From NCBI RefSeq assembly GCF_004683865.2, contig NZ_CP038439.1, forward strand, positions 2,792,001-2,856,000: a stretch of 64,000 nucleotides of DNA, written 5' to 3'. Shown piece by piece: positions 19,751 through 28,105 of the stretch (position 1 is its first letter; every line of letters begins with the position of its first letter). The notes beneath the pieces were generated by a model, which saw only the letters and a list, made by a program, of their open reading frames with translations, was not told the origin of the DNA and made no database searches. A program made the translations under genes and the position numbers. Origin of the DNA: Paracoccus liaowanqingii. Its GTDB lineage: Bacteria > Pseudomonadota > Alphaproteobacteria > Rhodobacterales > Rhodobacteraceae.

Positions 19751-20100
19751 GGCCGGTATTCCGCCCAGGTCTTGGGCGTCTCGCTGACCCGGACGGCGCT
19801 GGTCTCGGGCCAGCGGGCGCGGCACCAGTCGAACAGGTGCCGCGCCAGGTTCTCGGCGGTCGAGGGCATGTCCAGCACCTCGTTCAGGTGCCGGTGGTCG
19901 AACTGCCCGTCCAGATAGGCCTTGAGCGGGGCCAGTTCGTGATAGTCGCGCACGAAGCCGTCCGCGTTCAGATCCGGCGCCGCCAGCTCGACCACGACGA
20001 TGTAGTTGTGCCCGTGCAGGCGGGCGCATTGGTGATCGGCGGCCAGATGGTCCAGCCGGTGCGAGGCGCTGAAGTGGAATTCCTTGCTGATCCGGAACAT
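19747..20100 (-). CDS. queD: 6-carboxy-5,6,7,8-tetrahydropterin synthase
   Basis: QueD converts dihydroneopterin triphosphate to 6-carboxytetrahydropterin. The 117 residues show zinc-ligand histidines in FSASHRL and ARLHGHNY, and the FDHRHLNE segment typical of the family. I start at ATG 20100, which overlaps the queC stop by one base and has AGGAGGGG just upstream. An alternative GTG one codon earlier is less likely. Confidence 0.95.
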   Translation of the reverse strand: MFRISKEFHFSASHRLDHLAADHQCARLHGHNYIVVVELAAPDLNADGFVRDYHELAPLKAYLDGQFDHRHLNEVLDMPSTAENLARHLFDWCRARWPETSAVRVSETPKTWAEYRP

Positions 20101-20807
20101 CACGCCCCTCCTGCGGCATGGGCGGCGACGGCCTTGCGCCAGAAGTCGGGATCCTCGTAGTCGGTCGGATCGGCGACCCCGGCCAGGTCAAAGGCCTCGC
20201 GCCGTTCCACGCAGGTGCCGCAGCGCCCGCAGTGGTGCAGCCCCCCCTTGTAGCAGGACCAGGTCTGCGCGAAGGGCGTGCCCGCCCTGGCGCCGGCGGC
20301 GACGATGTCGGCCTTGGTCGCATGGACGAAAGGCACGTGCAGCGCGATCCGCGCATAGCCGTCCAGCGCCGCATCCTGCATGGCGGCGAAGGCGTCGGTG
20401 AAGGCCGGGCGGCAGTCGGGATAGATGAAATGGTCGCCCCCATGCACCGCCGCCGCCACCGCCGCATCGCCCCGGGCCGCGGCGATGCCGAAGGCGACGC
20501 TGAGCATGATGGCGTTGCGGTTGGGGACGACGGTCACGCGCATCGTCTCTTCGGCGTAATGGCCGTCGGGGACCGCCAGATCATCGGTCAGCGCCGATCC
20601 CGACAGCGCCGTGCCCAGACCCGACAGGTCGACCAGGTGGAAGGGCACGTCCAGGCGGCGCGCGCAGCTTGCCGCGAAGTCCAGTTCCTTGCGGTGGCGC
20701 TGGCCGTAATCGAAGCTGACGATGCGGGACAGGCGGCCCTGGCCCGCCAGCACATGGGCGAGCGAGACGGAATCGAGCCCGCCCGAGCAGACGAGAGTGG
20801 TGGTCAT
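20100..20807 (-). CDS. queC: 7-cyano-7-deazaguanine (preQ0) synthase
   Basis: QueC is an ATP-dependent ligase that turns 7-carboxy-7-deazaguanine plus ammonia into preQ0. The 235 residues start with the PP-loop SGGLDS at 8-13. The C-terminal zinc site is [13 protein letters not shown]. It leads the queCDE operon directly downstream of a preQ1-I riboswitch, whose AAGGG is the gene's own Shine-Dalgarno. Confidence 0.96.
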   Translation of the reverse strand: MTTTLVCSGGLDSVSLAHVLAGQGRLSRIVSFDYGQRHRKELDFAASCARRLDVPFHLVDLSGLGTALSGSALTDDLAVPDGHYAEETMRVTVVPNRNAIMLSVAFGIAAARGDAAVAAAVHGGDHFIYPDCRPAFTDAFAAMQDAALDGYARIALHVPFVHATKADIVAAGARAGTPFAQTWSCYKGGLHHCGRCGTCVERREAFDLAGVADPTDYEDPDFWRKAVAAHAAGGA

Positions 20808-20813
20808 GTCGGT

Positions 20814-20850
20814 ACCCTTGTTTTTGTGACCCGGGTAGGCTGCGACCGGG
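20814..20850 (-). promoter_or_regulatory. preQ1-I riboswitch controlling queCDE
   Basis: On the minus strand the segment begins CCCGGTCGCAGCCTACCCGGG and ends CACAAAAACAAGGG. P1 is CCCGG (20850-20846) with CCGGG (20834-20830). The loop GTCGCAG and the A-rich tail followed by CAAGG match the known Thermoanaerobacter preQ1-I aptamer (GGGTCGCAG...AACAAAACAAGG) nearly base for base. The Shine-Dalgarno lies at the end of the aptamer, 7 bases from the queC ATG, so the switch should act on translation: preQ1 closes the pseudoknot and hides AAGGG. Confidence 0.9.
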
Positions 20851-20915
20851 AAACGGCGAGGTATCAGAGGCGACAGGGGATGGAAAGAGGGGGCCAGCCC
20901 CCCGTCCCGTTCCGG

Positions 20916-20948
20916 GACTCCCCCCGGGATATTTGGGCCAAGATGAAA
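20916..20948 (+). repeat. Copy of dispersed GGATATTT intergenic repeat
   Basis: GACTCCCCCCGGGATATTT followed by GGGCCAAGATGAAA lies between the 3' end of the FNR-type gene and the riboswitch. A GGGGGCCAGCCCCCC hairpin precedes it. It shares this layout with the copies at 23182, 27656, 32470, 47711, 57047, 58000 and 62588. Confidence 0.8.
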
Positions 20949-20993
20949 CGGGGGGATCGGAGGGGGAGGGGGATCTGCCGGGGGGCGGCGGTC

Positions 20994-21773
20994 TCAGCTG
21001 GGCAGACCGCCGTCGCTGTCATCGCCCGACTGTTCGACCAGGCGGGCATAGTCGGTCACGACCACGCCGCGTTTGCCCATGACCTCGATCACCCCGTCGC
21101 GCCGCAGCGCGGTGATCTGGCGGCTGACCGTCTCGATCGTCAGGCCCAGATAGTCGGACATGGCCTCGCGGGTCAGCGGCAGTTCCAGTTCCATCCGGCC
21201 GGCGGGGCGGGACTTGCTGAGCGCGGCCTGGCGGCGGGCGATGATGGCCAGGAACGAGGCCAGGCGCTCCCGCGCCGTCTTGCGGCCCAGGAGCAGCATC
21301 CATTCGCGCGCCGCGTCGAGTTCGTCCAAGGTCATCTCGAGCAGGCGATGCGCCAGATGCGGGGTGGCCTGCATCATCGTGTCGAAGGGCGCGCGGCGAA
21401 AGCAGCACAGCACGACATCGGTGGCCGCCGTGGCGTTGTAGGCCGCCAGCGCGCGCCCGGGACGGCCCAGAAAGTCGCTTGGCAGCAGCAGGCCCACCAT
21501 CTGGGTGCGCCCGTCCTCCAGCACATGGGTGAGAGCCGCGACGCCGGTGACGACCGAGGCCACGAAGTCCATCCGGTCGCCTTCCCACACGATGGGCTGG
21601 CCGGCCTCGAAGCTGCGGTAGAACTTGATCTGTTCCAGATGCGCCAGCTCGTCGCCCTCGCACTGGGCGCAGACGGCGCGATAGCGGATGGGACAGTCGG
21701 TGCAGCGCACCTGGTCATGCGTTGCAGCGACCGTCGGGCCGGATTTGATCTGGGTCAAGGACGATGTGCGCAT
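20994..21773 (-). CDS. fnrL: FNR-type oxygen-sensing transcription regulator (FnrL/FnrP)
   Basis: The 259-residue Crp/Fnr protein has N-terminal cysteines C24, C27, C35 and C38 in CTDCPIRYRAVCAQC and a central CC at 123-124, fit to hold an oxygen-labile Fe-S cluster. The cNMP-like fold includes EDGRTQMVGLLLPSDFLGRPG. The helix-turn-helix contains ETVSRQ, the E-SR reading head that recognises TTGAT. The start is uncertain: ATG 21773 is used, but a GTG at 21710, two codons before C24, is possible and would place the FNR box in the promoter. It is divergent from hemN. Confidence 0.93.
   Translation of the reverse strand: MRTSSLTQIKSGPTVAATHDQVRCTDCPIRYRAVCAQCEGDELAHLEQIKFYRSFEAGQPIVWEGDRMDFVASVVTGVAALTHVLEDGRTQMVGLLLPSDFLGRPGRALAAYNATAATDVVLCCFRRAPFDTMMQATPHLAHRLLEMTLDELDAAREWMLLLGRKTARERLASFLAIIARRQAALSKSRPAGRMELELPLTREAMSDYLGLTIETVSRQITALRRDGVIEVMGKRGVVVTDYARLVEQSGDDSDGGLPS
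21745..21758. promoter_or_regulatory. FNR box between fnrL and hemN
   Basis: TTGATCTGGGTCAA resembles the ccoN-side box and matches the FNR consensus except for one half-site base. It is 36-49 bases upstream of the hemN ATG and falls in codons 6-10 of fnrL if that gene starts at 21773. It may serve hemN activation, fnrL autocontrol, or both. Confidence 0.75.
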
Positions 21774-21793
21774 TCTCGTTCAACCATAAGGGC

Positions 21794-23149
21794 ATGGAAC
21801 AGATTTCGCAACTCAGACGTGCCGGCCTGTTCGAGGCGCGGGCGCCCCGCTACACCAGCTATCCGCCCGCGACGCAGTTCGGTCCGGGCGTCGACGGCGA
21901 CATGGTCGAAGGCTGGATGGCGGCCGTGCCGCCGGGCGCGGCGGTGTCGCTGTATGTCCATGTGCCCTTCTGCAAGCGGCTGTGCTGGTTCTGCGCCTGC
22001 CGCACGCAGGGCACGCAGAGCCTGGCCCCGGTCGCGGCCTATGTGGACACGCTGCTGGCCGAGCTGCGCCAGATGCGCCGCCGCCTGCCGCAGGGCGTCG
22101 TTCTGTCGCGGCTGCATTGGGGCGGGGGCACGCCCAGCCTGCTGTCGCCCCTCCTCGTCCGACGGCTGGCGGGGGCGATCCTGGACGCCTTTCCGATGGC
22201 GCCGGGGGGCGAGTTCTCGGTCGAGATCGACCCGACCGAGATCGACGCCCCGCGCATGGCCGCGCTGGCCGAGGCGGGGATGACCCGCGCCTCGATCGGG
22301 GTGCAGGATTTCGATCCGCTGATCCAGGAGGCCATCGGGCGGCCGCAGAGCTTCGCCCTGACCGCCGAGGCCGTCCGGCTGATCCGCGATCACGGCATCG
22401 CGGGGCTGAATGCGGACATCCTTTACGGCCTGCCCCACCAGACCGGGGCGCGGATGGCCGAGACGGTGCAGCAGTTGCTGGCGCTGTCGCCGGACCGGGT
22501 GGCGCTGTACGGCTATGCCCATGTGCCGTGGATGTCCAAGCGGCAGGTGATGATCCCCGAGGCCACGCTGCCCGATGGCGAGGCGCGGCTGGCGCTGTTC
22601 GACACCGCCCGCGCGCTGTTCCTGCAGGACGGATTCGGCCAGATCGGCATCGACCATTTCGCCAAGCCCCATGACCGGCTGGCCCTTGCGGCCGAGCGCG
22701 GGCGGCTGCGCCGGAACTTCCAGGGCTACACCGACGACGGGGCGGAGGTCCTGCTGGGGCTGGGGGCCTCGTCGATCTCGCGCTATCCGCAGGGATTCGC
22801 GCAGAACGCGCCGGCGACCGGGGTCTATGTGGGCGCGGTGCGGGCGGGTCGGGTGCCGGTGACGCGCGGCCATGCCTTCCGCGCGGAGGATGGCTGGCGG
22901 GGCCGGATGATCGAGGCGCTGATGTGCGATTTCCGGATCGACATGACCGAGATCCGGGATCGGTTCGGCCTGTCCCTTGACGTGCAGGCGCAGGTCTATG
23001 CGCCGCTTCTGCGCCGCTTCGCCCCCGTGGTCGTGCAGGAGGGCACCATATTGCGGATCACCCCGGAGGGGCAGCCGATGACGCGGCTGGTCGCGCAGGC
23101 GCTGGACGGCTATGCGGCGGCCGAGGGAAGCCACTCCTCGGCCGTGTGA
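21794..23149 (+). CDS. hemN: Oxygen-independent coproporphyrinogen III oxidase
   Basis: HemN is the radical-SAM enzyme that decarboxylates coproporphyrinogen III without oxygen, supplying haem under anaerobic or microaerobic conditions. The 451 residues carry [12 protein letters not shown] near the N-terminus and the cluster cysteines C60, C64, C67 with C69 in [12 protein letters not shown], the true HemN pattern. [10 protein letters not shown] follows. I start at [11 protein letters not shown] (21794) with AAGGG just upstream; an ATG at 21764 would add 10 unconserved residues and overlap fnrL. Confidence 0.95.
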   Translation: MEQISQLRRAGLFEARAPRYTSYPPATQFGPGVDGDMVEGWMAAVPPGAAVSLYVHVPFCKRLCWFCACRTQGTQSLAPVAAYVDTLLAELRQMRRRLPQGVVLSRLHWGGGTPSLLSPLLVRRLAGAILDAFPMAPGGEFSVEIDPTEIDAPRMAALAEAGMTRASIGVQDFDPLIQEAIGRPQSFALTAEAVRLIRDHGIAGLNADILYGLPHQTGARMAETVQQLLALSPDRVALYGYAHVPWMSKRQVMIPEATLPDGEARLALFDTARALFLQDGFGQIGIDHFAKPHDRLALAAERGRLRRNFQGYTDDGAEVLLGLGASSISRYPQGFAQNAPATGVYVGAVRAGRVPVTRGHAFRAEDGWRGRMIEALMCDFRIDMTEIRDRFGLSLDVQAQVYAPLLRRFAPVVVQEGTILRITPEGQPMTRLVAQALDGYAAAEGSHSSAV

Positions 23150-23181
23150 CGCCGCCGCCGTGCGGGGGTTTCCCACCCCCG

Positions 23182-23214
23182 CACCCCCGTGGGATATTTT
23201 TGGACCGATGCAGG
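23182..23214 (+). repeat. Copy of dispersed GGATATTT intergenic repeat
   Basis: CACCCCCGTGGGATATTTTT followed by GGACCGATGCAGG lies between the convergent hemN and polA stops. The preceding TGCGGGGG / CCCCCGCA can form a hairpin. It is the most diverged of the plus-oriented copies. Confidence 0.7.
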
Positions 23215-23219
23215 AGAGG

Positions 23220-26024
23220 TCAGTGCGCCTCGGCCCAGTTGGCGCCGTGGCCCGCATCGACCACCAGCGGGACCGAAAGGCGCAGCGAGGGTTCGGCGGC
23301 GGCCTCCATGATCCGGCGGGCGGTGTCGATCAGGGGGTCGGTGGCGTCGTCCCGGACCTCGAAGACCAGTTCGTCATGGACCTGCAGCAGCATGCGGGCG
23401 GGCAGGTCCGCGATGGCATCCGGCATGCGGATCATCGCGCGGCGGATGATGTCGGCGGCCGCCCCCTGGATGGGCGCGTTGATGGCCGCGCGCCGCGCGC
23501 CGCCGGCGGCGGGGCCGGACTGGTTGATGCCCGGCGTGTTGATGCGGCGGCCGAAGAGGGTGGTCACGTAGCCGTCCTGCTTGGCGTCGGCCACGGTCTT
23601 GTCCATGTAGGCGCGGATCTCGGGGAAGCGTTCGAAATAGGTGTCGATGAAGCTTTGCGCCTCGGCCCGGGGGATGCGCAGGTTCCGGGACAGGCCGAAG
23701 CCCGAGATGCCGTAGATCACCCCGAAATTGATCGCCTTGGCCCGGCGGCGGATCATCGGATCCATCCCCTCGACGGGCACGCCGAACATCTGGCTGGCGG
23801 TCATCGCATGGATGTCGATGCCGTCCAGGAAGGCCTGCTTCAGCGCCGGGATGTCGGCGACATGGGCCAGGATGCGCAGCTCGATCTGGCTGTAGTCGAG
23901 GCTGACGAGGCGATAGCCCTCGGGCGCGATGAAGGCCTGGCGGATGCGGCGGCCCTCGTCGGTGCGGATCGGGATGTTCTGCAGGTTCGGCTCGGTCGAG
24001 GACAGGCGCCCGGTCTGCGCGCCGGTGATCGAATAGCTGGTATGGACCCGGCCCGTGTCGGGATGGACATAGGTCGGCAGCGCGTCGGTATAGGTCGATT
24101 TCAGCTTGGCGATCTGGCGCCAGTCCAGCACCCGGGCGGGCAGGTCATGGCCTTCGGCTGCCAGATCCTCGAGCACGTCGGCGCTGGTCGAGAAGGCGCC
24201 GGTCTTGCCCTGCCTGCCGCCCGCAAGGCCCATCTTGCCGAACAGGATCTCTCCCAGCTGCTTGGGGCTGCCGATGTTGAAGCTCTGCCCGGCCAGGCCG
24301 TGGATCTCGTCCTCCAGCCCCGCCATCTTCTGGGCGAAGGCGTTGGACATGCGCCGCAGCACGTCGGTGTCGACGCGGATGCCCGCCATCTCCATCTGCG
24401 CCAGGACCGGGATCATCGGGCGTTCCAGCGTGTGATAGGTGGTCGAGACCTTCTCCACCGGAAGCATCGGCGCGAAATGCTGCCAGAGGCGCAGGGTCAC
24501 GTCGGCATCCTCGGCCGCGTAGGGGGCGGCCTTGTCGATGGCCACCTGCGCGAAGTTCAGCTGGCCCTTGCCCGATCCGATCAGGTCCTTGATCGGAATG
24601 CATTTGTGGCCCAGATAGCGCTCCGCCAGCTCGTCCATGCCGTGATTGTGGGTGCCTGCGTTCAGCGCATAGGACATCAGCATCGTGTCGGCCAAGGGCG
24701 TCATCTCGATCCCGTGGCGGGCCAGCATCTTCCAGTCGTATTTCATGTTCTGGCCAATCTTCAGGATCGCGGGATCCTGCAGCACGGGCCTCAGCGCGGC
24801 CAGCACGGCGGCGGGATCCAGCTGCCCGGCGACCCGGGCGGACTGGCCGAACAGATCGTCGCCCCCCGCCACATGGCCCAGGGGGATGTAGCAGGCCCGT
24901 CCCGGCGCCACCGCCAGGCTGATGCCCACGAGGCCCGCCTGCATCTCGTCGAGGCTGGTCGTCTCGGTGTCGATCGCGACATGGCCGGTCTCGACGATCG
25001 CGGCGATCCAGGCGTCCAGCGCCGCCATGTCGGTCACCGTCTCGTAGGCCGAGGCGTCGATGGCGGGCTGGTCGGGGGCCGTGGGCGCGTCGCTGGCGGG
25101 GGCGGCCTGGATGGCGGGCGCCTCGGCCCCCAGCACCTCGGCCACGCGGTTGGTCAAGGTGCGGAACTCCATCTCGGACAGGAAGGCCACAAGGCGGTCG
25201 GCATCGGGGCGCTTGACCGCGAGGCTTTCCAACGTGACGTCCAAGGGCGTGTCGCAATCCAGCGTCACAAGGCGCTTGCTGATGCGGATCTGGTCGGCAT
25301 GGTCGATCAGGGTCTGGCGGCGCTTGGGCTGCTTGATTTCCCCTGCGCGCGCCAGCAGGGTTTCCAGATCGCCGTATTCCTGGATCAGCAGGGCGGCGGT
25401 CTTGATGCCGATGCCCGGCGCGCCGGGGACGTTGTCGACCGGATCGCCGGCCAGCGCCTGCACGTCCACGACGCGGTCGGGGAAGACGCCGAACTTCTCG
25501 AAGACCTCGTCGCGGCCGATGAGCTTGTTCTTGATCGGGTCCAGCATGTCCACGCCGTCGCCGATCAGCTGCATCAGGTCCTTGTCGCTGCTGATGATCG
25601 TGGCCGAGCCCCCGGCATTGCGCGCGGCGCAGGCCATGGCGGCGATGATGTCGTCGGCCTCGTAGCCTTGTGTCTCGATGCAGGCGATGTTGAAGGCGCG
25701 GGTCGCGTCGCGGGTCAGGGGGAATTGCGGGCGCAGGTCCTCGGGCGGCTCGGGGCGCTGCGCCTTGTAGGCCGGGTAGATCTCGTTGCGGAAGGTCTTG
25801 GAGGAATGGTCGAAGATCACCGCCGCATGGGTGGGCGCGGTATGCCCGTCATCGGTCTGCACATAACGCCAGAGCATGTTGCAGAACCCCGCGACAGCCC
25901 CCACCGGCAGGCCGTCGGACTTGCGGGTCAGGGGGGGCAGCGCGTGATAGGCGCGGAAGATGAAGGCCGATCCGTCGATCAGATGCAGGTGACAGCCCTT
26001 GCCGAATGCGTCGTCCATGATCAT
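23220..26024 (-). CDS. polA: DNA polymerase I
   Basis: This is a full-length 934-residue Pol I used in repair and Okazaki-fragment processing. The N-terminal 5' nuclease domain starts [17 protein letters not shown] and has the [11 protein letters not shown] and [14 protein letters not shown] helix-hairpin-helix. The 3'-5' exonuclease domain keeps its acidic [10 protein letters not shown] motif. The polymerase domain ends with motif [17 protein letters not shown], motif [21 protein letters not shown] and motif [13 protein letters not shown]. Two ATGs, 26024 and 26018, compete; GAGGGG is better spaced for 26018. Confidence 0.97.
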   Translation of the reverse strand: MIMDDAFGKGCHLHLIDGSAFIFRAYHALPPLTRKSDGLPVGAVAGFCNMLWRYVQTDDGHTAPTHAAVIFDHSSKTFRNEIYPAYKAQRPEPPEDLRPQFPLTRDATRAFNIACIETQGYEADDIIAAMACAARNAGGSATIISSDKDLMQLIGDGVDMLDPIKNKLIGRDEVFEKFGVFPDRVVDVQALAGDPVDNVPGAPGIGIKTAALLIQEYGDLETLLARAGEIKQPKRRQTLIDHADQIRISKRLVTLDCDTPLDVTLESLAVKRPDADRLVAFLSEMEFRTLTNRVAEVLGAEAPAIQAAPASDAPTAPDQPAIDASAYETVTDMAALDAWIAAIVETGHVAIDTETTSLDEMQAGLVGISLAVAPGRACYIPLGHVAGGDDLFGQSARVAGQLDPAAVLAALRPVLQDPAILKIGQNMKYDWKMLARHGIEMTPLADTMLMSYALNAGTHNHGMDELAERYLGHKCIPIKDLIGSGKGQLNFAQVAIDKAAPYAAEDADVTLRLWQHFAPMLPVEKVSTTYHTLERPMIPVLAQMEMAGIRVDTDVLRRMSNAFAQKMAGLEDEIHGLAGQSFNIGSPKQLGEILFGKMGLAGGRQGKTGAFSTSADVLEDLAAEGHDLPARVLDWRQIAKLKSTYTDALPTYVHPDTGRVHTSYSITGAQTGRLSSTEPNLQNIPIRTDEGRRIRQAFIAPEGYRLVSLDYSQIELRILAHVADIPALKQAFLDGIDIHAMTASQMFGVPVEGMDPMIRRRAKAINFGVIYGISGFGLSRNLRIPRAEAQSFIDTYFERFPEIRAYMDKTVADAKQDGYVTTLFGRRINTPGINQSGPAAGGARRAAINAPIQGAAADIIRRAMIRMPDAIADLPARMLLQVHDELVFEVRDDATDPLIDTARRIMEAAAEPSLRLSVPLVVDAGHGANWAEAH

Positions 26025-26099
26025 CTGCCCCTCGTGCTGTGGTCTGGCCCGCCTTTTGCCACGGCTGCCTGTGATCTTCCAGTGACCCCGGGGACCCCC

Positions 26100-26282
26100 A
26101 TGCCCAAGATGCGCCGCAAGTCCGACCTGCCGACCAAGATCTGCGCCGCCTGCGGGCTGCCCTTCACCTGGCGCAAGAAATGGGAGCGGGACTGGGATCA
26201 GGTGCGCTACTGCTCGGACCGCTGCCGGGGCAAGGGCGCCAAGGGCGGGGCCGGGACGGGTGGCGCCGCCACCCCGGGGTGA
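26100..26282 (+). CDS. DUF2256 small zinc-ribbon-like protein
   Basis: The 60-residue basic protein has [20 protein letters not shown] followed by VRYCSDRC. Cysteine pairs in CxxC and CxxxC spacing are set to bind zinc, the DUF2256 signature. The function is unknown; in several bacteria the domain is found near DNA-photolyase-type genes, but here it is divergent from polA. The upstream GGGGACCCCC is a weak ribosome site. Confidence 0.85.
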   Translation: MPKMRRKSDLPTKICAACGLPFTWRKKWERDWDQVRYCSDRCRGKGAKGGAGTGGAATPG

Positions 26283-26350
26283 CGGCCCCCTCGATGGGGG
26301 CGGTCGGCCCGCGCCGGGCCGGGACGGCGATCGGCCGGCGCCGTCAGGCG

Positions 26351-26596
26351 CTAGTGGTCGTCATGGGCGTGATCGCGGTCGATCACGAAGCGCTTGTCGC
26401 AATAGCCGCAATCGACGAAGCCCGCCTCGGGCGAGATCGCCAGCCAGACGCGCGGGTGGCCCAGGCCCGCCGTGTCGTCGCCATCGCAGCTGACGCGCCA
26501 GCGGGTGACGATCTGGGTGGCCGGGGCGGGGCGGGTCCGCGCCTCGGGACCGGTATTGGTGGAGAGCGGGGTCTCGGGCGTCACGTGCTCTGTCAT
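26351..26596 (-). CDS. Zinc-finger (CHCC/NDUFS6-like) domain protein
   Basis: The 81-residue protein has a variable N-terminus and a conserved core, [10 protein letters not shown]...HPRVWLAI...[15 protein letters not shown], with Cys, His, Cys, Cys arranged as in the CHCC zinc finger of the complex I accessory subunit NDUFS6. In alphaproteobacteria such proteins are plausible complex I accessory factors; that is inference. AAGG precedes ATG 26596. The C-terminal DRDHAHDDH adds histidines. Confidence 0.85.
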   Translation of the reverse strand: MTEHVTPETPLSTNTGPEARTRPAPATQIVTRWRVSCDGDDTAGLGHPRVWLAISPEAGFVDCGYCDKRFVIDRDHAHDDH

Positions 26597-26686
26597 GGCT
26601 GGCCTTCTTGTGGCGGCGGTCGGCATCTGGTCTAACCCCCATAGCGCAGCGCCGCCCGGCTTCGCAAGCACTGCAAGGAACGCCCC

Positions 26687-27610
26687 ATGTCCGACGCCAT
26701 CCGCATCCAGGGTCTGTCCAAGACCTATGCCGCCCAAGGAACCGCCCCGCCCAAGGAGGCGCTGAAGGGGATCGACCTGGACATTCCCGCGGGCAGCATC
26801 TTCGGGCTTCTGGGCCCGAACGGGGCGGGCAAGTCGACGATGATCAACATCCTGGCGGGGCTGGTGAACAAGACGGCGGGCAAGGTCACCATCTGGGGCT
26901 TCGATCAGGACGTGAACCCGCGCCAGTCGCGCGCCGCCATCGGGGTGATGCCGCAGGAACTGAACATGGATCCGTTCTTCACCCCGCGCGCCAGCCTGGA
27001 GGTGCAGGCGGGCCTCTATGGCGTACCCAAGGCCGAGCGCTGGACGGACGAGTTGCTGGCGCTGGTGGGCCTGACCGACCAGGCCAATGCCTATGCCCGG
27101 TCGCTGTCGGGAGGGATGAAGCGGCGGCTGCTGCTGGCCAAGGCGCTGGTCCACCGGCCCCATATCCTGGTCCTGGACGAGCCCACCGCCGGCGTCGACA
27201 TCACCCTGCGCGAGATGCTGTGGAAGAACGTCCGCCGCCTGAACGACCAGGGCATGACCATCATCCTGACCACCCATTACCTGGAAGAGGCCGAGCAGAT
27301 GTGCGACGAGATCGCCATCATCAACCACGGCCAGGTCGTCGTGCGGCAGGACACCCAGACCCTGCTGTCGCGCACCGACGGCAAGACGATGGTGCTGGAC
27401 ACCGGCGGCCCGGTGACCCTGCCGCCCCTGCCCCCGGGCGCGCGCAGCGAGATCCGCCCCGACGGGCGGCTGGCGATCAGCTATCCGCCCTCGCGGCTGC
27501 GGGCCGACCAGATCCTGGACGTGCTGCGCGAGGCGGGCGTGCCGATCCTGGACGTGGCGACCGAGCAGGCCGATCTGGAGGATGTCTTCGTCGAGCTGAC
27601 CCGCGACTGA
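26687..27610 (+). CDS. ABC-2-type transporter ATP-binding protein
   Basis: The 307-residue ATPase has Walker [10 protein letters not shown], signature LSGGMKRRL, Walker [13 protein letters not shown] and the His-switch TTHYLEEA. The C-terminal extension of about 80 residues after the ATPase core matches drug/polysaccharide-type (CcmA/YadG) ATPases that pair with ABC-2 permeases. No permease gene is adjacent on either side, which is unusual: the gene is followed by a repeat and a convergent HIT gene. CAAGGAA lies before the ATG. Confidence 0.9.
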   Translation: MSDAIRIQGLSKTYAAQGTAPPKEALKGIDLDIPAGSIFGLLGPNGAGKSTMINILAGLVNKTAGKVTIWGFDQDVNPRQSRAAIGVMPQELNMDPFFTPRASLEVQAGLYGVPKAERWTDELLALVGLTDQANAYARSLSGGMKRRLLLAKALVHRPHILVLDEPTAGVDITLREMLWKNVRRLNDQGMTIILTTHYLEEAEQMCDEIAIINHGQVVVRQDTQTLLSRTDGKTMVLDTGGPVTLPPLPPGARSEIRPDGRLAISYPPSRLRADQILDVLREAGVPILDVATEQADLEDVFVELTRD

Positions 27611-27655
27611 GTGGGGCGGCGGCGAAGTCGGAGGGGGGCGCTGCCCCCGTCCTGC

Positions 27656-27690
27656 GGACTCCCCCGGGATATTTTTGCCAAGATGAAATT
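27656..27690 (+). repeat. Copy of dispersed GGATATTT intergenic repeat
   Basis: GACTCCCCCGGGATATTTTT followed by GCCAAGATGAAATT lies between convergent ABC and HIT genes. A GGGGGGCGCTGCCCCC hairpin comes 12 bases before it. It is one of the best-preserved copies and can be taken as the reference. Confidence 0.85.
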
Positions 27691-27712
27691 CCCCCCGAGG
27701 GGGAAGGCAGGA

Positions 27713-28093
27713 TCAGCCGCGGGCGCCGATCATCGGGCCCATGATCGCGCCGCCCATGATGTGGAGGTGGAAATGCGGCACCTCCTGCACGCCGTGGTGC
27801 CCCGCATTGGTGATCGCGCGGAAGCCCTCGCCGTCTTCCAGCCCGATGCCCTCCAGCGTGCAGACCTGCGCGCAGAGCCGCATGAAGGCGGTGATCTCGG
27901 CCTCGGTCGCGTTGGCGGCGAAGTCGTCGAAGCTGACATAGCGGCCCTTGGGGATCACCAGCACGTGGTGGGGTGCCTTGGGCTGGATGTCGCGGAAGGC
28001 CAGGGCATGGTCGTTCTGCGCCACGGTGTCGTTGGGGATCTCGCCGCGCAGGATGCGGGCGAAGATGTTGCTGTCGTCATAGGCGAAGGCCAT
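27713..28093 (-). CDS. HIT family nucleotide-binding protein (HinT-like)
   Basis: The 126-residue protein carries the histidine triad HFHLHIMGG near its C-terminus and the N-terminal DDSNIFARILRGEIP typical of bacterial HinT purine-nucleoside phosphoramidases. It is presumably cytoplasmic. It lies 12 bases after the glycosyltransferase gene on the same strand and may share its transcript, though a functional link is not obvious. Confidence 0.93.
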   Translation of the reverse strand: MAFAYDDSNIFARILRGEIPNDTVAQNDHALAFRDIQPKAPHHVLVIPKGRYVSFDDFAANATEAEITAFMRLCAQVCTLEGIGLEDGEGFRAITNAGHHGVQEVPHFHLHIMGGAIMGPMIGARG

Positions 28094-28105
28094 GGGATTT
28101 GTCTC

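Noticed and set aside
21764..21793. Upstream ATG giving hemN 10 extra residues.
   Set aside because: It would overlap the FNR-type gene start and adds residues not found in HemN; the ATG at 21794 has AAGGG and the family N-terminus.
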